Source: Janibacter limosus NBRC 16128 (GTDB lineage Bacteria > Actinomycetota > Actinomycetes > Actinomycetales > Dermatophilaceae). Taken from it: DNA of 57,629 nt. This document shows positions 1-8,007 of the stretch, piece after piece (the first letter of the stretch is position 1; every line of letters begins with the position of its first letter). A model generated the notes under the pieces. That model saw nothing but the letters and a program-made list of their open reading frames with translations, searched no databases and was not told where the DNA came from. The position numbers and the translations under genes were made by a program. The stretch covers positions 1 through 57,629 of the forward strand of contig NZ_BCSS01000021.1 in the NCBI RefSeq assembly GCF_001570985.1, read 5' to 3'.

Positions 1-833
1 CGACGCGCGCGCACCCGCCGCCCGCCGGCCAGCTCCACGCCGCGGACCCGTCCGCCGGCGACGACGACCCTCGACACGGAGGTGTCGGTCTCGATCCGCG
101 CGCCCGCGGCCTCCGCCCGGCGACACAGTGCCTCGGCGAGCTCCCGGGTCCCACCCCTCGGCGAGGGGAAGCCCACCTCCTGGCACAGCATCGTCATGAG
201 CCACCCGTAGAGGCCGCTGCCGGCGGAGGTCGGCGGGATGTCGGCGTGCATCGCATTGCCCGCAAACAGCTGGCCGGCGCCGCGGCCGCCGAAGCCCTCC
301 GCCGCCAGCTGGGTCACCGGCAGCACCGCGAGCCGGGCCAGGTCGGGAGCCTCACGCAGCCCCAGTCGGGAGAGGACCCGAGCGGCGTCCTTGACCGGCG
401 GCCACCGGGTCAGCAGTGCGCCCAGGAGCGGGTCACGCACCCGCTGCCACTGCTCGAACATGCGCAGCCAGGCCTCGCCGTCCCCCGCGTGCTCTCGGTC
501 GAGCCCGGCAGCGGTCGCCTCTGCGTCGGCGTGGAGGGCGACACCCCCTTCGCCCGCTCCCGCGACATGGGCGAGCGGCCGCTCCGCGTGCTCCCACTGC
601 AGCCCGTGCGCCTCGAGATCGAGCCCGCGGAGCACCGGGGAAGCCATCGCGAGGGGGTGACAGGCGCTGAACTCGTCCTCGGTCCACCCATCGCTGCTGC
701 GGCTCGAGACGGCTCCGCCCACGCGGTCACGTTCTTCGACGACGAGCACGTCCCAGCCGGCATCGGCCAGATAGGCAGCGGTGACGAGTCCGTGGTGACC
801 GGCACCGATGACGACGGCGTCGACACTCTCCAT
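1..833 (-). CDS. NAD(P)/FAD-dependent oxidoreductase, phytoene-desaturase-like (C-terminus outside window)
   Basis: The reading frame starts with ATG at 833 and runs off the left edge, so about 277 N-terminal residues are visible. The N-terminus carries a dinucleotide-binding motif (VVIGAGHHG, G10-x-G12-x-x-G15), an acidic residue after the second strand (VVEERDRVGG) and the GG doublet typical of FAD-containing amine oxidase/phytoene desaturase folds. Such proteins use FAD to oxidise or isomerise hydrophobic substrates; the substrate here is unknown. The start lies 3 bases after the stop of the upstream SRPBCC gene, so the two are probably one operon, a pairing that recurs in actinobacteria. 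The class is fairly certain, the specific function is not. Confidence 0.85.
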   Translation of the reverse strand, partial: MESVDAVVIGAGHHGLVTAAYLADAGWDVLVVEERDRVGGAVSSRSSDGWTEDEFSACHPLAMASPVLRGLDLEAHGLQWEHAERPLAHVAGAGEGGVALHADAEATAAGLDREHAGDGEAWLRMFEQWQRVRDPLLGALLTRWPPVKDAARVLSRLGLREAPDLARLAVLPVTQLAAEGFGGRGAGQLFAGNAMHADIPPTSAGSGLYGWLMTMLCQEVGFPSPRGGTRELAEALCRRAEAAGARIETDTSVSRVVVAGGRVRGVELAGGRRVRAR

Positions 834-836
834 CCC

Positions 837-1325
837 TCAGGCCTCCTCGGCGTGCGTCTCACGCTCAGCGAGGAGACACAGCCGGCGCAGGGCCTCACGG
901 TTGCGCAGGGTCAGTCCGACCTGACGCAGCGGTCGGGGCGCGAGGACGGCGAGACCGCCGGAGGCGTCCTCACGCATCGTGACCACCGACCCCTCGGCCT
1001 GACTGGCCACGTCGATCTCGACGAGCTGCGTCCCGAAGGGCCGCACCCGGGCCCGCAGGACGATGCGCATCCTCGCGGGATCGACCTCGACCACCGAGGT
1101 CCGGTCATTGCGCACGAGCGGCCACACCCCCACCGAGTGGTGCAGCTGGGTCCCCTCAGCCGGCCAGGACTCGTCGACGGAGCGCACCCGCGAGGCGCCG
1201 ACGACCCACGCGGCGTAGGTCCAGCCGTCCTCGATGACCGACCACACGCGCTCGGGTGGGGCAGTCGTCGTCCAGCGAACCGGGGCGCTCCCGGAGAGGT
1301 CATGGGTCGTGGCGTCGGCGCCCAT
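837..1325 (-). CDS. SRPBCC (START-like) family protein
   Basis: A 162-residue protein whose N-terminal half resembles polyketide-cyclase/START-like lipid-binding proteins (TTTAPPERVWSVIEDGWTYAAW, split here as TTTAPPERVWSVI and EDGWTYAAW, followed by short beta strands). These proteins form a helix-grip pocket for hydrophobic ligands and usually have no catalytic signature readable from sequence. An AGGAGG element sits 7 bases before the ATG at 1325, supporting this start. The stop is 3 bases from the start of the FAD oxidoreductase, so co-transcription and a shared hydrophobic substrate are plausible inferences. Confidence 0.85.
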   Translation of the reverse strand: MGADATTHDLSGSAPVRWTTTAPPERVWSVIEDGWTYAAWVVGASRVRSVDESWPAEGTQLHHSVGVWPLVRNDRTSVVEVDPARMRIVLRARVRPFGTQLVEIDVASQAEGSVVTMREDASGGLAVLAPRPLRQVGLTLRNREALRRLCLLAERETHAEEA

Positions 1326-1419
1326 GGCCGCACCTCCTGGGTATCGGGGTCATCGGACCACCCCTACCCCGTCGGCCCCCGAAACATCCGCTCCGGGGGC
1401 CGCGAGTAGGAGGTGTCGG

Positions 1420-1599
1420 TCAGCCGCTCTTGCGGCGGAACATCTGCTGGGTCGCGGTGGTCTCGGCGCGGTGCGCGTCCTCGACCTTGCCGTGCGACCC
1501 ACCCGGCGAGACATGTGCTCCGCCGTGCTGCTGCTTCTTCTCCAACGCTTCCCGGAACTTCGCCTTCACGTCCTCAGGAGCGCTCTCGTGGTTGCTCAT
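1420..1599 (-). CDS. DUF5302 small protein
   Basis: A 59-residue hydrophilic protein beginning MSNHESAPEDVKAKFREAL. It has a short charged helix (residues 8-24), a His/Gly-rich middle and a basic C-terminus ending FRRKSG. This is the pattern of the actinobacterial DUF5302 family, whose function is unknown. AGGGAGG directly upstream of the ATG is a very strong ribosome-binding site and makes this small gene credible despite its size. It lies downstream of purA on the same strand with a gap of about 100 bases; a weak hairpin with a short pyrimidine tract lies in that gap, so it may have its own promoter. Confidence 0.8.
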   Translation of the reverse strand: MSNHESAPEDVKAKFREALEKKQQHGGAHVSPGGSHGKVEDAHRAETTATQQMFRRKSG

Positions 1600-1699
1600 G
1601 GGACCTCCCTTCGTCGCTGGCCGGGACCGCGACTGCGGCCCCGTCTGCACCAACCCTCCTGCACGCAGGGGGAGAAGGCAACGCCTTTTCGTTCCTCCG

Positions 1700-2989
1700 T
1701 CAGGAATCGAGCAGCGGGTGGCGCTGGATGATCTCCTCGCGGCCCGGGCCGACGCCGATGGCCGAGACCCGGGCGCCGATGAGCTCCTCGGCGCGTAGGA
1801 CATAGGCCTGGGCGTTGGCCGGCAGCTCCTCGAAGGTGCGGCAGTGCGTGATGTCCTCCCACCAGCCGTCGAGGTACTCGTAGATCGGCTTGGCGTGGTG
1901 CACGTCGGACTGGTTGACCGGCATCTGCTCGACCCGCTCGCCATCGATCTCGTAGGCGATGCAGATCGGGACGCGCTCCAGGCCGGTGAGGACATCGAGC
2001 TTGGTGATGACGAAGTCCGTGACGCCGTTGATCCGGGTCGCGTAGCGGCCGACGACGGCATCGAGCCAGCCGCACCGACGCGGGCGGCCCGTGGTCGTGC
2101 CGTACTCGTGGCCGGTCTTGCGCAGGAACTCACCGTCGTCGTCGAAGAGCTCGGTCGGGAAGGGCCCCTCCCCCACACGGGTGGAGTACGCCTTGAGGAT
2201 CGCGATGACCCGGCTGACCCGGGTCGGCGGGATGCCGGACCCGGTGCAGGCGCCGCCGGCCGTGGCCGAGGACGAGGTGACGAAGGGGTAGGTGCCGTGG
2301 TCGACGTCGAGCAGCGTCGCCTGGCCGGCCTCGAGCAGCACGTTCTTGCCCTCGTCGAGCGCCTGCTCGAGCACCAGGCTGGTGTCGGCGACCATCGGGC
2401 GGAGCCGGTCGGCGTAGGAGAGCAGCTCCTCGACGACGGCGTCGACGTCCGCGGCACGGGTGTTGTAGATCTTGGCCAGGATCTGGTTCTTGACGGCGAG
2501 TGCGGCCTCGACCTTCTGCCGCAGGATCCCCTCGTCGAAGATGTCCTGCACGCGGATGCCGATGCGGTTCATCTTGTCGGCGTAGGTCGGGCCGATACCA
2601 CGGCCGGTCGTACCGATCTTGCGCTTGCCGAGGAACCGCTCGGTCACCTTGTCGAGCGTGCGGTTGTACGGCGCGATGAGGTGCGCATTGGCGCTGATGA
2701 GCAGCTTGGAGGTGTCCACACCGCGGGCATCGAGGCCGTCGAGCTCCTGAAAGAGCACCTCGAGGTCGACGACGACGCCGTTGCCGATGATGGGGATGAC
2801 GCTCGGCGTCAGGATGCCGGAGGGCAGCAGGTGCAGCGCGTACTTCTCACCCTCGATGACGACCGTGTGGCCGGCGTTGTTGCCACCGTTGAACTTCACG
2901 ACGTAGTCGACGTCGCTGCCCATCAGGTCGGTGGCCTTGCCCTTGCCCTCATCGCCCCACTGGGCTCCGATCAGCACGATCGCCGACAT
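1700..2989 (-). CDS. purA: adenylosuccinate synthetase
   Basis: A 429-residue, full-length cytoplasmic enzyme that condenses IMP and aspartate using GTP to make adenylosuccinate in AMP synthesis. Family motifs are all present: [11 protein letters not shown] at the N-terminus (phosphate loop with catalytic Asp), GGNNAGHTV around residue 35, and [17 protein letters not shown] around residue 127. The C-terminus ends RHPLLDS. AAGGAGG just before the ATG at 2989 fixes the start. The gene appears monocistronic or to lead the small DUF5302 gene. No riboswitch or PurR-like site is evident in the short upstream region. Confidence 0.98.
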   Translation of the reverse strand: MSAIVLIGAQWGDEGKGKATDLMGSDVDYVVKFNGGNNAGHTVVIEGEKYALHLLPSGILTPSVIPIIGNGVVVDLEVLFQELDGLDARGVDTSKLLISANAHLIAPYNRTLDKVTERFLGKRKIGTTGRGIGPTYADKMNRIGIRVQDIFDEGILRQKVEAALAVKNQILAKIYNTRAADVDAVVEELLSYADRLRPMVADTSLVLEQALDEGKNVLLEAGQATLLDVDHGTYPFVTSSSATAGGACTGSGIPPTRVSRVIAILKAYSTRVGEGPFPTELFDDDGEFLRKTGHEYGTTTGRPRRCGWLDAVVGRYATRINGVTDFVITKLDVLTGLERVPICIAYEIDGERVEQMPVNQSDVHHAKPIYEYLDGWWEDITHCRTFEELPANAQAYVLRAEELIGARVSAIGVGPGREEIIQRHPLLDS

Positions 2990-3070
2990 CGGTCCTCCTT
3001 GCCCGCAGCTGGAGCGGGTCTCGACAGCACGTCAGCCGCGGGTCTCCCGCGGCTGCTCACCCGGTCCACT

Positions 3071-3877
3071 CTACCGAGGTGCCCTCGCGAGCCGACCGTC
3101 GCGCTCCAGTGCGATCCCCAGCTGGAGCCGGGTGCCCACCCCGTACTGGTCCATCAGGGCCGCGACCCTGCGGCGGACCGTGCGCAGCCCGACGTGCAGG
3201 GTGCGGGCGATCATCTCGTCCTTGGCTCCCAGCGCGAGCATCCGGATGAGCGCGTCGTCGGCACTGCCCTCGGGTGCCTCGACCTCGGGCGAGAGCGACC
3301 ACATGAGCTCGAACCACGCCGCGAAGCACTGCACGAGCGCGGGGTTTCGGATGAAGACATAGGGCGCCTGCGGGTGTGCCCACTCCGATAACGTGACGAC
3401 CGCTTCGCCGCCGAGGAGGATGAACTCGGTGCCCACGAGCTCCGAGACCCGCTGCAGCTGCCCGGTCCCGCGCTTGGCCGCCAGCTCGCTGCGCGCCAGC
3501 TCGGTCCGCAGCACCGTCGGGTGCAGCAGCGTCCGCTGGACCTGCCCCTCCACCGCGCGGACGCGCTCGTGCCGGCCGTTGATCTCCTCGCGGCCGGCGC
3601 CGACCTCCATGTCGAGGATGACATTGTCCGTCCGGTCCACCTGACCGGCGATGCGGTCGATCATCGGCGCCGCCATCTCCTGGGTCAGCACCTGGACGCC
3701 GGGATCGTCGCCGAGGTCGATGTTGTGCATGCGCGCACGCAGAGTCATCAAGGCATCGCCGATGTCGATCAGCTTTTCGCGGCCCTGCTCGATGCGGAAG
3801 GTGTCCTCGGCGAGGTACTGCTCGAGGCGACGCAGCGGTTCGTCATCGGGCGTCGACGGAGGAGACATGATTGGCAT
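3071..3877 (-). CDS. LuxR/TrmB-like helix-turn-helix transcriptional regulator
   Basis: A 268-residue predicted DNA-binding regulator. The C-terminus (about 205-262) is a LuxR-like HTH with the sequence pattern ALGAKDEMIARTLHVGLRT followed by VRRRVAAL. The long N-terminal half is helical and charged and resembles the middle/effector part of actinobacterial TrmB-LuxR hybrids. Two in-frame ATG codons (3877 and 3868) are possible. An inverted repeat TGGCA-N6-TGCCA spans 3872-3887 over the first of these, so the second ATG with an upstream operator is a reasonable alternative. Its target is unknown; it is monocistronic between purA and the fbaA operon. Confidence 0.8.
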   Translation of the reverse strand: MPIMSPPSTPDDEPLRRLEQYLAEDTFRIEQGREKLIDIGDALMTLRARMHNIDLGDDPGVQVLTQEMAAPMIDRIAGQVDRTDNVILDMEVGAGREEINGRHERVRAVEGQVQRTLLHPTVLRTELARSELAAKRGTGQLQRVSELVGTEFILLGGEAVVTLSEWAHPQAPYVFIRNPALVQCFAAWFELMWSLSPEVEAPEGSADDALIRMLALGAKDEMIARTLHVGLRTVRRRVAALMDQYGVGTRLQLGIALERDGRLARAPR

Positions 3878-3887
3878 GTTATTGCCA
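3872..3887 (-). promoter_or_regulatory. inverted repeat over regulator start
   Basis: TGGCA and TGCCA arms separated by six bases overlap the first possible start codon of the LuxR/TrmB-like regulator. This would suit an autoregulatory operator or a translational control hairpin. The assignment rests on symmetry alone. Confidence 0.25.
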
Positions 3888-4022
3888 GTGGCCTCCTAGT
3901 GCCATGTTTGGGCCTTTTCGTGCGGCAGACTGGCCCTGCGCGCGGGCGCCGCCGATGGATCAGGGGACTCAGAGCGGCGCCCCGCGCCTCGCAACTTCCG
4001 GACTCGGGACACCGGACCGGCG

Positions 4023-4061
4023 ACGAAGGGCGTCACGACCAGTGGTCGTGACGCCCTTCGT
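4023..4061 (-). terminator. stem-loop terminator of the fbaA-DUF3151 operon
   Basis: A perfect 19-base-pair inverted repeat (arms ACGAAGGGCGTCACGACCA and its complement) with a one-base centre lies just after the DUF3151 stop at 4077. There is no T-tract, which is common for terminator hairpins in GC-rich actinobacteria. Confidence 0.7.
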
Positions 4062-4076
4062 GCGTGTGGACGGGGG

Positions 4077-4478
4077 TCAGCCGAGCAGGGCTCGGGCCGC
4101 CTCCAGCGACGAGTCCGTCAGGAAGGTGCGGCAGCGCTGCTCCTCCTCGGTCTCCTCGATCTCGCCGGCCGCCTGCGAGAGGGCAGCGAGCGCGCGGAGG
4201 AAGCCGCGGTTGGGCAGGTGCGACCACGGCACCGGCCCCTGGCCCTTCCAGCCCGAGCGCCGCAGCGCATCGAGACCGCGGTGGTAGCCGGTGCGGGCGT
4301 AGGCATAGGCCTCGATCGAGCGGCCGCCGTCGAGGGCGGCCTCGGCGAGCACCGCCCACGGCAGGGAGGACGAAGGGAGGTCCGCCGCCACCGTGGTGGC
4401 ATCCTCACCGGCGTCGATCCGGGCCGCGGCGGGGTCCTCGGGCAGCAGGGTTTCGGGGATTCCGAGCAGGTTGTCCAT
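4077..4478 (-). CDS. DUF3151 domain-containing protein
   Basis: A 133-residue protein starting MDNLLGIPETLLPEDPAA and containing the DUF3151-type core with the GWKGQGPVPWSH segment around residues 77-87. The family is almost confined to actinobacteria and its function is unknown. The ATG overlaps the fbaA stop codon (ATGA), so the two genes are translationally coupled, as is usual for this pair in related genomes. A strong stem-loop follows the stop. The sequence looks helical (TPR-like in parts), without membrane segments or a signal peptide. Confidence 0.9.
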   Translation of the reverse strand: MDNLLGIPETLLPEDPAAARIDAGEDATTVAADLPSSSLPWAVLAEAALDGGRSIEAYAYARTGYHRGLDALRRSGWKGQGPVPWSHLPNRGFLRALAALSQAAGEIEETEEEQRCRTFLTDSSLEAARALLG

Positions 4479-5512
4479 CAGGCCTTCACCGACGTCCCGG
4501 CCGAGCGCAGGTTTTCGCAGGCCTCGACGATGCGGACGGCCATGGCGGCCTCCGCCTCCTTGCCCCAGGCGCGGGGGTCGTACTGCTTCTTGTTGCCGAC
4601 CTCGCCGTCGATCTTGAGCACGCCCGAGTAGTTCTCGAGCATCCAGCCGGCGACCGGGCGTGTGAAGGCGTACTGCGTGTCGGTGTCGACATTCATCTTC
4701 ACGACGCCGAAGTCGACCGCGTCGCTGATCTCCTGCGCAGTCGAGCCGGAGCCACCGTGGAAGACGAGGTCGAGCGGACGCTCGCCGTGGTCGCTGCCGT
4801 ACTTCGCGACGATCGCGTCCTGGCACTGCTTCAGGATCTCGGGGCGCAGCTTGACGTTGCCCGGCTTGTAGACGCCGTGGACGTTGCCGAAGGTCAGGGC
4901 CGTCATGTAGCGGCCCTTCTCGCCCAGGCCGAGGGCCTCGACGGTCGCGAGCGCGTCCTCGGGTGTGGTGTAGAGCTGGTCGTTGATCTCGTTGGCGACA
5001 CCGTCCTCCTCACCACCGACGACACCGATCTCCACCTCGAGGATGATGTCGGCCGCCGCGGAGAGCTCGAGGAGCTCCTGCGCGATCTGCAGGTTTTCAG
5101 CCAGCGGCACGGCCGAGCCGTCCCACATGTGCGACTGGAAGATCGGCAAGCCGGTCTTGTCCTTGCGCTCCTTGCTCGCCGCGAGCAGCGGGCGGACGAA
5201 GCCGTCCAGCTTGTCCTTGGGGCAGTGGTCGGTGTGCAGGGCGATGTTGACGTCGAAGTTCTTGGCCACCTCCTGCGCGTAGGCGGCGAGCGCCAGGGAG
5301 CCGGTGACCATGTCCTTGACCGTCGGGCCGGACAGGTACTCGCCACCCCCGGTGGAGACCTGCACGATGCCGTCACTGCCGGCCTCGGCGAAGCCGCGGA
5401 TCGCGGCGTTGAGGGTCTGGCTGGAGGTCACGTTGATCGCGGGGTAGGCGAAGGAGCCTGCCTTGGCGCGGTCGAGCATGTCGCGATAAACGTCTGGAGT
5501 TGCGATGGGCAT
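4478..5512 (-). CDS. fbaA: class II fructose-bisphosphate aldolase
   Basis: A 344-residue zinc-dependent aldolase that cleaves fructose 1,6-bisphosphate to glyceraldehyde 3-phosphate and dihydroxyacetone phosphate in glycolysis. Visible family features are the substrate/zinc motif ALHTDHC (H93, D95, H96), the QSHMWDGSAVPL segment, EVEIGVVGGEEDGV and the phosphate-binding FHGGSGS. The length matches the class II A type of actinobacteria. The stop overlaps the ATG of DUF3151. A GGAGG-like sequence (GGAGGCC) precedes the start. Confidence 0.97.
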   Translation of the reverse strand: MPIATPDVYRDMLDRAKAGSFAYPAINVTSSQTLNAAIRGFAEAGSDGIVQVSTGGGEYLSGPTVKDMVTGSLALAAYAQEVAKNFDVNIALHTDHCPKDKLDGFVRPLLAASKERKDKTGLPIFQSHMWDGSAVPLAENLQIAQELLELSAAADIILEVEIGVVGGEEDGVANEINDQLYTTPEDALATVEALGLGEKGRYMTALTFGNVHGVYKPGNVKLRPEILKQCQDAIVAKYGSDHGERPLDLVFHGGSGSTAQEISDAVDFGVVKMNVDTDTQYAFTRPVAGWMLENYSGVLKIDGEVGNKKQYDPRAWGKEAEAAMAVRIVEACENLRSAGTSVKA

Positions 5513-5569
5513 GACTACAGGCCTCCTGGCGCAGAGTGGGTGGTCTCGAGATGATCCTCGCAGACCTCG

Positions 5570-6406
5570 TCACCCGGGAGGAGTCCACTGGCCTTCCCCA
5601 CGCTCGCTCAGCAGGTCATGCCGCTCTGCGCCAAGGGCGTGCAGCGCGGTCCGGGTCTGCGCGAGTCGGCGGTCGATCTCGGCGAGGACCTGACGGACCG
5701 CATCCCGGCAGTGGTGCACATTGGTCACGGCGCGGCTGGCCCGCAGCGACACCGCGGTCTCCACGCCGATCGTGTTGAGCACGTCGAAGGCCCTGACCGT
5801 CCCGGACACCTCGAGCGGCGGCAGAGGAGGGAAGGCGACCTGGGCGCCGGTGTCGACGACCTCCCTCCCGAAGTCCGCCAGCGCCGCGTTGACCTGCAGG
5901 AGCAGATCGTTGACCGGCCCCAGACGGCTGTACTTGTCCAGGTCGGCGAGCGGGGAGGCCACCACCGAGCTGTCCGCGGAGCTGAGCCGCCAGATCATCT
6001 CGAGCTGCTCGCGCGCCTGGGAGAGCAGGGCCTCGGCCGTGCGGCCGGCGTGCTGGGCCTCCTGCAGCTCGCGCAGCAGGGCCTGCGCCCTCCCGATCTC
6101 GTGGGCGATGCCGGTGAGCCGCTCGCTCGCCCGGCCACCTCCCCCGACCAGCTCCGCCTCGCGCGCGGCGGCTGCCGACTCGTAGCGATGCGCGGCATCG
6201 CCCAGGGCCGTGCGCTCCTGCGCGAGCCGGGCGAGGTACTCCCGCGCCGTCGTGGCATTGGCGACGGCAAAGGGGTGCTGGCTGCGCTGCGCCTCGGCGT
6301 CCAGCAAGGGCACGTCCGCCCGCGTCCGGGCGATCCGAGCGTCGAGATCGACCTGCCGCTGCCACTGCGCGGTCGCCTCCTCGAGCGCGACGAGGGCCTC
6401 GCTCAC
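5570..6406 (-). CDS. coiled-coil hypothetical protein
   Basis: A 278-residue protein that I do not recognise. Residues 1-140 are strongly charged and heptad-like, rich in Ala, Glu, Arg and Leu, predicting long coiled coils. The C-terminal half contains a mixed segment around DKYSRLGPVNDLLLQVN. No signal peptide, membrane helix or catalytic motif is visible. The GTG start at 6406 overlaps the TGA of the GNAT gene (GTGA), so the pair is translationally coupled and probably works together. A scaffold or adaptor role is only a guess. Confidence 0.7.
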   Translation of the reverse strand: MSEALVALEEATAQWQRQVDLDARIARTRADVPLLDAEAQRSQHPFAVANATTAREYLARLAQERTALGDAAHRYESAAAAREAELVGGGGRASERLTGIAHEIGRAQALLRELQEAQHAGRTAEALLSQAREQLEMIWRLSSADSSVVASPLADLDKYSRLGPVNDLLLQVNAALADFGREVVDTGAQVAFPPLPPLEVSGTVRAFDVLNTIGVETAVSLRASRAVTNVHHCRDAVRQVLAEIDRRLAQTRTALHALGAERHDLLSERGEGQWTPPG

Positions 6407-7227
6407 GGACGTCGCCCCGGGGTGAGCGTGGCGGGGACGGTCGTGGCGACCCGTCGCAGACCGAGGCGGGTGAGGATCGGCAGCGAGTCCGGCGAGCAGT
6501 CCACCCGGACGAAGGGGAAGCCCCGCTCGGTCGCGTAGCGGGCGCGCTCCGCGACGAGGGCACGGTAGATGCCGCGCCGGCGGGCTGCGGGGCGGGTCGT
6601 CCCGCCCCAGAGAGAGCAGAAGTCGGTGCCCGGGCTGTAGCGCACCCAGGCGCCGCACACGATCTGACCGACCTCGACCCGGTGGCTGTCGACCTCCATC
6701 GGCTCGGTGGCCTCGGCCACGAAGACGTCCAACGTCTCGGGGCTCCTGCGCAGCTCGTCGCGCAGCTGCTGGGTGTGGCCGTCGCGGCGTCCCCACACGA
6801 TCTCGTGCAGGTCGGCGATCCCGGCGAAAGCCGCGTCGTCCCCCACGTCGACGAGTCGCAGGCGAACGCCCTTCGCCTCGACCGGGTGGAGGAGGTCCGC
6901 GACCTCGCCGAGGACCAGCGCTTCGTCGTCCTCGGCGGTGAATCCGTGGGCACGCAACCGGTCGAGCAGGTCAGCCGGCTCGTCGTAGTCGTAGGTCTTC
7001 CACTCGAGCTCCTGCCCGCGCTCCGTGAAGAACTCCACCTGGCGGTCGATCCAGTGGTCAGGGTCGTCCCCGAGACCTGCCGGGCACTCGACCATGGCGA
7101 ACTTCGTCGGGTCCGAGGACCAGGTGCGTCGTACCGGACCATCAGTGTCCTGGACCAGGCCGGGGCGCGGTTCGTCCTCACGCCCGGCGAGCCGGATCTG
7201 GGCGTGGAAGTCGTCGAGGATCGTCAT
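6403..7227 (-). CDS. GNAT family N-acetyltransferase
   Basis: A 274-residue protein with a C-terminal GNAT fold (about 150-270). The acetyl-CoA binding motif A is seen as TTRPAARRRGIYRALVAERA, followed by the VDCSPDSLPILTRLGLRRV segment. Such enzymes move an acetyl group from acetyl-CoA to an amine; the acceptor is unknown. The N-terminal 125 residues form a separate charged domain found in other actinobacterial GNATs. The ATG at 7227 was chosen because the sequence further upstream has no acetyltransferase character. It is coupled to the coiled-coil gene downstream and divergent from the lipoprotein gene at 7369. Confidence 0.85.
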   Translation of the reverse strand: MTILDDFHAQIRLAGREDEPRPGLVQDTDGPVRRTWSSDPTKFAMVECPAGLGDDPDHWIDRQVEFFTERGQELEWKTYDYDEPADLLDRLRAHGFTAEDDEALVLGEVADLLHPVEAKGVRLRLVDVGDDAAFAGIADLHEIVWGRRDGHTQQLRDELRRSPETLDVFVAEATEPMEVDSHRVEVGQIVCGAWVRYSPGTDFCSLWGGTTRPAARRRGIYRALVAERARYATERGFPFVRVDCSPDSLPILTRLGLRRVATTVPATLTPGRRP

Positions 7228-7368
7228 GGTCGTGAACCCTGCCACGCGATGCGACGATCGACGTGCTTCGTGTGGGCTCCCGACGACCGGTCGAGTCAGC
7301 CCGCTCCCCTTGTTACCTTGGTGTCGCCGTGGGGGACACGGCGTTGCAGATCGAAGGGGACACCAACC

Positions 7369-7992
7369 ATGCGTACGTACGCCCGGAGCCGTCATGTCGT
7401 CGGCGCCGCAGCAGCCGCACTCGCACTCGCGCTGGGCGCCTGCGGGTCCGGAGACTCGAGCGGCAGCTCCGAGGAGGACGGCTCGTCCTCGCAGGACACC
7501 TCTTCGAAGGCCTCTTCCGGCTCGGACTCGTCGGCAGGAGACGACGCCGCGGGGGCCAACTCGGCCACCGTGGACGGCACGAAGGTCAGGATCGACGACA
7601 GTTGGCGGGCCATCTGCGCCCGCAGCCCCAACGGCAAGGTCGGCTCGGCGGTCCTCATGGAGAACGTGTCCCTTGACCAGCTGAAGGAGAACCCCGAGTC
7701 GGAGACCGGCTTCATCACCACGCACTTCGACATCGCTGGCGACAAGGCCACGGTCAAGAACGTGAGCATCACCCGCCCGTCGGACCGGGATGCCGACCCG
7801 GTCAGGTACAGCAGCGCCAACAGCGAGGGAGACACCACGATGACGATGACGGAAGAATCCGTGCACGTCGAGGGCGAGGGCGAGCAGACGAACCCCGACG
7901 GCACGCGGCGCGAAGGCATCCCTTTCACCATCGATGTCGCGTGCACGGACTGGAAGGACCTCACCAACGAGGGGGACGTACAGCAGCCCTGA
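7369..7992 (+). CDS. putative secreted lipoprotein
   Basis: A 207-residue protein with a lipoprotein signal peptide: basic N-terminus (MRTYARSRH), a hydrophobic core and a lipobox ALGAC. A Ser/Asp/Gly/Glu-rich low-complexity linker follows (roughly residues 26-62), then a globular domain of about 140 residues of unknown family. It should be lipid-anchored on the outer face of the membrane. One conserved-looking Cys pair (RAICARS and DVACTD) may form a disulfide. The function is unknown. It is monocistronic and ends 15 bases from the convergent aminotransferase gene. Confidence 0.75.
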   Translation: MRTYARSRHVVGAAAAALALALGACGSGDSSGSSEEDGSSSQDTSSKASSGSDSSAGDDAAGANSATVDGTKVRIDDSWRAICARSPNGKVGSAVLMENVSLDQLKENPESETGFITTHFDIAGDKATVKNVSITRPSDRDADPVRYSSANSEGDTTMTMTEESVHVEGEGEQTNPDGTRREGIPFTIDVACTDWKDLTNEGDVQQP

Positions 7993-8007
7993 GCCTGACA
8001 AGATCAC

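Noticed and set aside
1660-1700. AAGGC/GCCTT hairpin after purA as a terminator
   Set aside because: The stem is only five base pairs with no adequate T-tract on the minus strand; too weak to list.
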